A stretch of 64,000 nt of DNA from Algicoccus sp048820935 (GTDB lineage: Bacteria > Pseudomonadota > Gammaproteobacteria > Burkholderiales > Burkholderiaceae_B). The translations under genes were made by a program, and so were the position numbers. Positions 59,930-64,000 of the stretch are shown piece by piece; positions within the stretch are counted from its first letter, which is position 1, and each line of letters starts with the position of its first letter. The notes below the pieces were generated by a model. It did not search any database. It was not told where the DNA came from and worked only from the letters and a program-made list of their open reading frames with translations. The DNA lies in assembly GCF_048820935.1 (NCBI RefSeq), contig NZ_JBMERD010000009.1, forward strand, positions 74,829 to 138,828. The letters run 5' to 3'.

Positions 59930-61558
59930 ATGTCTAAACGTCCATTAGTATTCGCATTTGCGTTAGGCGCTGTTCACTCCCTCTCGTTTGCGCCCGATCC
60001 ATTGCCGGCGGCCTTTTTGCCCTGGCTGCAAGTCATCTGTCTGGTGATTTTCTTTTTTCTGATCGCCAATGCGCCACGGGCAGCGCGTGCTGCTTCAATC
60101 GGTTTTTTCTTTGGCATGGGCACGTTTGTCACGGGCTTGTACTGGTTAACCGTGAGCATGCATCAATACGGTGGGATGCCATTATGGATGGCCATCATCG
60201 CCTTGATTGGCTTTGCAGCTTATCTGTCACTTTATCCAACGCTGAGTGCCTGGCTTTTCAGACGCATGAGTGCTGGCCAAACTCAGGATCTCACCCCAAA
60301 AGGCATCATCGGATTGGGCGCATTTTGGGCAGCCATCTGGACGTTGTGTGAATGGTTACGAGGCACGTTGCTGACTGGCTTTGCTTGGCTCAATACGGCA
60401 TCAGGACAAGTTGAGGGTTGGCTCGCGGGCTGGTCGGCATGGATCGGCCCTTATGGCATCACATTCATTGTGGCTTGGGTCAGCGCTATTGTCGCATGCA
60501 GTTTGCATAACAACCGTCTGCGACAAGCGCATGGGTTTCGTGGTGTACAGACACTGCCACTGTTTTTGGCCGGTCTACTTTGTGCGGCTGGTGCATTTTT
60601 AGCACAGTGGTCCTGGACACATGATCAAGGTCCAGCAGTCGTCATCCGTCTGGTGCAGGGCGACATTGATCAAGCAGAAAAATTCACACCCCAGGGTTTT
60701 TTAAAAGCGATTGAACTCTACCAATCCCTTTCAGGACACGAGCAAGACCAACAACAACATAAACCTGACATTGTGCTGTTACCTGAGACGGTGATGACGC
60801 AAGTGCCCAATCGGATTCACGCCGATATCTGGTCAAGCTGGATACAAACTGCGACCGATCACAACACCAGCATCCTCATGGGTAGCCCTTTACAGCAATC
60901 TGATGCAGGCGGTTATACCAACAGCGTCATCCTGATTGATAGATCCGATCAAGCCGACAGTCTCCAACAAAGTCAGGTTCGGGCGCATTACGACAAACAG
61001 CATCTCGTTCCTTTTGGTGAATATGTGCCTTGGGGCTTTCAGTGGTTTATCGATTTGATGCATATTCCACTTGGGCACTTTGAGACGGGGTCTTCTGAAC
61101 AACGACCTTTGCAAGTTGCCAACCAATCGATTGCACCCAATATTTGCTATGAAGACGTGTTTGCGGAAGACCTTTTGCCATCAGTGCGCCAAGGGGCCAC
61201 AATTTTGGCAAACTTCAGCAATTTAGGTTGGTTTGGCAACACCAATGCGCTCACGCAACACTGGCAAATGGCTCGATTACGAGCCATGGAGACACAACGC
61301 CCCATGGTTCGCAGCACTAACACGGGTATGACCGGTGCCATTGACCACTGGGGCAATACCATTGCTGTGCTGCCCACCATGGCTGCAGGTTACGTCGATG
61401 TCAGAATTCAAGGGCAAACAGGGCTTACGCCTTACGTTCGGTATGGCAATACACCCGTTCTCATAGTGTGTCTTTTAATTGTCATCATCGGGGTTCCCTT
61501 CAGTCGAAGATTACAACGCCCCACTCTCAAACAGGAAGCACAGACGCATGCCGATTAA
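59930..61558 (+). CDS. lnt: Apolipoprotein N-acyltransferase
   Basis: Adds the third acyl chain to lipoproteins at the periplasmic face of the inner membrane. It has 542 residues with about seven transmembrane helices (1-225 plus one at the C-terminus), and a nitrilase-type domain between. The Glu-Lys-Cys triad is visible in VLLPETVMTQVP, HYDKQHLVPFGEYVP and NICYEDVFAED. It overlaps the apt start by about 11 bases. Confidence 0.96.
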   Translation: MSKRPLVFAFALGAVHSLSFAPDPLPAAFLPWLQVICLVIFFFLIANAPRAARAASIGFFFGMGTFVTGLYWLTVSMHQYGGMPLWMAIIALIGFAAYLSLYPTLSAWLFRRMSAGQTQDLTPKGIIGLGAFWAAIWTLCEWLRGTLLTGFAWLNTASGQVEGWLAGWSAWIGPYGITFIVAWVSAIVACSLHNNRLRQAHGFRGVQTLPLFLAGLLCAAGAFLAQWSWTHDQGPAVVIRLVQGDIDQAEKFTPQGFLKAIELYQSLSGHEQDQQQHKPDIVLLPETVMTQVPNRIHADIWSSWIQTATDHNTSILMGSPLQQSDAGGYTNSVILIDRSDQADSLQQSQVRAHYDKQHLVPFGEYVPWGFQWFIDLMHIPLGHFETGSSEQRPLQVANQSIAPNICYEDVFAEDLLPSVRQGATILANFSNLGWFGNTNALTQHWQMARLRAMETQRPMVRSTNTGMTGAIDHWGNTIAVLPTMAAGYVDVRIQGQTGLTPYVRYGNTPVLIVCLLIVIIGVPFSRRLQRPTLKQEAQTHAD

Positions 61559-62066
61559 ATCCCGCATCCGAACGATCGAGAATTACCCCAAAGAGGGCAT
61601 TCTGTTTCGTGACATCACGACCCTGTTTAAAGACCCGCAAGGATTGCAGCTCACAGTCAATACCATTGCTGATCGCTATAAAGACCAAAAAATTGACAAG
61701 ATAGTCGGTATTGAAGCACGTGGATTCATGATTGGAACCCCAGTGGCTTATGCATTAGGGGCAGGCTTTGTGCCGCTCAGAAAACCCGGCAAACTACCCG
61801 CAGAAACCATCTCACAATCCTATGCACTGGAATATGGAACCGATACCATCGAAGCACACCAGGATGCCATAGCACCCAACGAACGCGTGCTACTGATCGA
61901 TGATTTACTGGCGACAGGTGGCACAGCCGAAGCAGCCTGTCTACTCTTAAAAGAACTGGGCGCACAGATTGTGGAATGCGCAGTGATCGTCGAACTCACT
62001 GAATTGGGTGGTGCACAACGTCTTCAAGCGCACGGCGTTGAGACATTTGCTGTTGTGAAGTATTAA
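61548..62066 (+). CDS. apt: Adenine phosphoribosyltransferase
   Basis: Salvages adenine to AMP with PRPP. The 172-residue protein from ATG 61548 begins MPIKSRIRTIENYPKEGI, matching the family; AGGAA lies 10 bases upstream. The PRPP loop VLLIDDLLATGGTAEAA and IVGIEARGFMIGTPVA are intact. It overlaps the end of lnt and ends the plus-strand operon. Confidence 0.97.
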   Translation: MPIKSRIRTIENYPKEGILFRDITTLFKDPQGLQLTVNTIADRYKDQKIDKIVGIEARGFMIGTPVAYALGAGFVPLRKPGKLPAETISQSYALEYGTDTIEAHQDAIAPNERVLLIDDLLATGGTAEAACLLLKELGAQIVECAVIVELTELGGAQRLQAHGVETFAVVKY

Positions 62067-62082
62067 TTTGCTGAAACAAAAA

Positions 62083-62120
62083 GAGGATGAATCGGCAAGT
62101 TGACTCGCCGTTTCACCCTC
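62083..62120. repeat. Imperfect hairpin between apt and aldolase-like gene
   Basis: GAGGaTGAAtCGGCaAG pairs with CTcGCCGtTTCAcCCTC around a TTGA loop, with four mismatches and no uridine tail. It lies between two convergent genes and may act as a weak transcription end. Confidence 0.4.
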
Positions 62121-62138
62121 ATAAAGACTATCGTTCAA

Positions 62139-62912
62139 TTATTCTCGATAGCTGGGATCACGACGATCTAAGTAACGCAACATGGCAGGCCACTCCATAA
62201 TGCCGAACGGACGTCGAGTGGTGGGCTTATAAAGGTGATTGGCTTTAGCAATCACCTCTGGATCTGGCATATTGATTTCTGTGTTAGTTGCTAACACATC
62301 CATCTGCACACGACACGCCATCTCGAGCCAGTAAATTGCATTAAATGCTTGATCCACATCTGGGCTGGCAACCAGTAAACCGTGGTTACGCAAAATCATC
62401 GCTTCGCGCATTCCCAAATCGGCAACCAAGCGTTTTTGCTCATCGAGATCTAGTGCAGGCCCTTCGTAATCGTGATAAGCCACTTCAGCAAAACGCATTG
62501 CCGTCTGTGTCAACGGTAACAAGCCACACTTGAGTGCTGACACACCCATCCCAGCTCGAGAGTGTGTGTGAATCACACAGCCGACATCATGCCGTGCTTT
62601 ATGCACTGCACTGTGAATGACATAACCCGCCTGATTGATATCAAATGCATCACCATGTGGGTTGTAAATAACATTGCCTTCAACATCGATCGTAATCAGG
62701 CTAGACGCGGTAATTTCTTCATACATATAGCCATATGGGTTGATCAAAAACCGATCTTCCGTATCAGGCACCCGTAAGGTGATGTGGTTGTAAACCAGGT
62801 CACTCATGCCAAACATCGGCATCAAGCGATAACACGCAGCCAGATTCACCCGCGCCTGCCATTCGACCTCAGAGACCTTCGATTTGACATCATCCTTCAC
62901 GATTACATTCAT
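62139..62912 (-). CDS. Class II aldolase/adducin-domain protein
   Basis: A zinc-dependent aldolase-fold protein, 257 residues from ATG 62912, which has GGGGGAA upstream. A longer in-frame reading to 63032 is unsupported. The metal site is the HTHS of CVIHTHSRAGMGVSA, with a later histidine in ILRNHGLLV. Relatives include L-fuculose-phosphate aldolase and, in proteobacteria, unassigned aldolases and decarboxylases. The substrate is unknown. It is divergent from the FemAB-like gene with 195 bases between. Confidence 0.85.
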   Translation of the reverse strand: MNVIVKDDVKSKVSEVEWQARVNLAACYRLMPMFGMSDLVYNHITLRVPDTEDRFLINPYGYMYEEITASSLITIDVEGNVIYNPHGDAFDINQAGYVIHSAVHKARHDVGCVIHTHSRAGMGVSALKCGLLPLTQTAMRFAEVAYHDYEGPALDLDEQKRLVADLGMREAMILRNHGLLVASPDVDQAFNAIYWLEMACRVQMDVLATNTEINMPDPEVIAKANHLYKPTTRRPFGIMEWPAMLRYLDRRDPSYRE

Positions 62913-63106
62913 TCTGCTTCCCCCTAGAAATGCAGTTCTTTCTATTGAATGGCAATTATACGAAGTGGCAAGCTTGTAAACACATTCTGACAAACACTCA
63001 CACACGCACCACCATTGACGGGACTTAAGCACACGGTGTCTAAATTTGCTCTATCCTTAATAGCTAATTCTCACATCGATTTGTTTTTATTCGCTGTTCA
63101 AATTTC

Positions 63107-64000
63107 ATGCCCCAAACCACCCTCTCGATACAAACTACCAATCATATTCGTGACATTCGTCCTGCTCACTGGGACACTTTGAATAAAATCGCAGGCGGCA
63201 GTTTTTTGACTAGTCATGCCATGCTCAATGGATTTGAAATGTCAAACTCCGTGAGTCCCAGTACGGGTTGGCAAGCTCAACATTTACAAATCAAGCTGGG
63301 TGAAGAACTCATCGCTGTCATGCCACTTTATGCCAAAAGTCACTCGTATGGCGAGTTCATTTTTGACTGGACCTGGGCACAGGCCTACGAACAACACGGG
63401 ATCGACTATTACCCAAAATGGCTTTGTGGTGTACCACTCACACCGGTTCAAGGACCGCGCTTACTGTGCCTTCCAGAACACAAAACCATCGTTGCAGGCG
63501 CTCTCAAACAACTGGTTCAAAAAAGTGGTCTATCCTCGATGCATGTGCTGTTTACAGAAGACGATGATCAACAAGCACTCCAAGATGCGGGCTTTGTCCG
63601 TCGCACTCATTTACAATTTCATTGGCGCAACCAAGGTTGGGCCTCGTTTGAGGCGTTTACCCAAAGCTTGAGTCGCAGCAAACGTAAAAACATCCGTCAA
63701 GAACGCCAAAAGGTTGCAGCGGCCAACATCCAGACTGGAATCAAAACAGGCACACAAATTACTGCGGCTGATTGGGCGTTCTTTTATCAGTGCTACGCCA
63801 ATACCTATAGCGTACGTGGTCGCACTCCTTACCTCTCAAAAGCCTTTTTTGATTGGGTGGGTGATGCCTTACCCCAGCATTGTGTCATGAGCATCGCCTA
63901 TCGAGATCAACAGCCCATTGCCAGCGCACTGTGTTGGTATGAAACTCGCCATGAAGAAAAACGTTTGTATGGTCGCTATTGGGGCAGTTTGCAGGAGATT
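63107..64000 (+). CDS. FemAB-like (PF04339 type) acyltransferase-fold protein, 3'-truncated
   Basis: The 298 codons visible are open to the window edge with no stop. The chain has the GNAT-like double fold seen in the FemAB-like DUF482 group. Blocks include PAHWDTLNKIAGGSFLTSHA, KSHSYGEFIFDWTWAQAYEQ, SLSRSKRKNIRQERQKVA and CYANTYSVRGRTPYLSKAFF. These proteins are often annotated as peptidoglycan biosynthesis/recognition factors, but their reaction is not established. ATG 63107 has no obvious ribosome site (CAAATTTC precedes it). The C-terminal part is missing, so the length cannot be judged. Confidence 0.85.
   Translation, partial: MPQTTLSIQTTNHIRDIRPAHWDTLNKIAGGSFLTSHAMLNGFEMSNSVSPSTGWQAQHLQIKLGEELIAVMPLYAKSHSYGEFIFDWTWAQAYEQHGIDYYPKWLCGVPLTPVQGPRLLCLPEHKTIVAGALKQLVQKSGLSSMHVLFTEDDDQQALQDAGFVRRTHLQFHWRNQGWASFEAFTQSLSRSKRKNIRQERQKVAAANIQTGIKTGTQITAADWAFFYQCYANTYSVRGRTPYLSKAFFDWVGDALPQHCVMSIAYRDQQPIASALCWYETRHEEKRLYGRYWGSLQEI

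Overview
The window is a chromosomal segment of a Gram-negative bacterium, most likely a betaproteobacterium of the Burkholderiales (Alcaligenaceae-like). This is inferred from protein style and gene order: a Bug-type tricarboxylate receptor beside an MmgE/PrpD protein, adjacent hupB and tRNA-Val, the tkt-gap-pgk block, the queA-tgt-yajC-secDF block, the miaB-phoH-ybeY-corC-lnt block, and the yqjD/yqjE trio. Base composition looks close to 50% GC, low for that family. No rRNA, CRISPR array, intact insertion sequence or prophage is visible. Most of the window is dense housekeeping sequence.

Layout. 1-1.1 kb: 3' part of argG. 1.1-4.6 kb: alpha/beta hydrolase, 1-Cys peroxiredoxin, AspT/YidE-type exchanger. 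4.9-10.5 kb: tRNA-Val, hupB, a Cys/Met PLP enzyme, rlmB, rnr and tRNA-Leu. 10.5-15.6 kb: a more AT-rich accessory stretch directly after tRNA-Leu. It holds structured non-coding DNA, MmgE/PrpD, a Bug receptor broken by a one-base shift in an A7 tract, a FadR-type GntR regulator with a clear operator, and a divergent acetoin/butanediol-type dehydrogenase. 15.6-18.5 kb: DUF475 membrane protein, FabI-like reductase, two small proteins. 18.5-23.1 kb: asparaginase plus amidase, dgkA, MscS channel. 23.2-27.5 kb: a catabolic-looking operon (class III CoA-transferase, VOC protein, AcuI-like reductase, acyl-CoA dehydrogenase, cupin) of unknown substrate. 28-31 kb: cytochrome bd oxidase cydAB with an unusual CydX-like third gene, behind an FNR/Anr-type box. 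31-33.3 kb: second MscS channel and a diguanylate cyclase. 33.5-37.8 kb: pgk, gap, tkt. 38-44.9 kb: rsmE, a barstar-like inhibitor, maeB, an FAD-oxidase-related protein, an aminotransferase and a lytic transglycosylase. 44.9-50 kb: ubiD, the yqjDEK-like trio, upp, dacB. 50-55.9 kb: queA, tgt, yajC, secD, secF. 56-62 kb: miaB, phoH-like, ybeY, corC, lnt, apt. 62-64 kb: class II aldolase-like protein and the 5' part of a FemAB-like gene.

How it fits together. Envelope work (SecDF-YajC, Lnt, DacB, lytic transglycosylase, DgkA, two MscS channels) and RNA work (RlmB, RNase R, RsmE, QueA, Tgt, MiaB, YbeY) dominate. Central carbon flux is served by Tkt-Gap-Pgk and MaeB, and low-oxygen respiration by CydAB. 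The most distinctive regions are the tRNA-Leu-flanking accessory stretch, the CoA-transferase-to-cupin operon, and the two-helix CydX-like protein. I found no clearly new multi-gene defence or mobile system; the stronger leads are listed as findings with tests. All assignments are by eye, without database searches.
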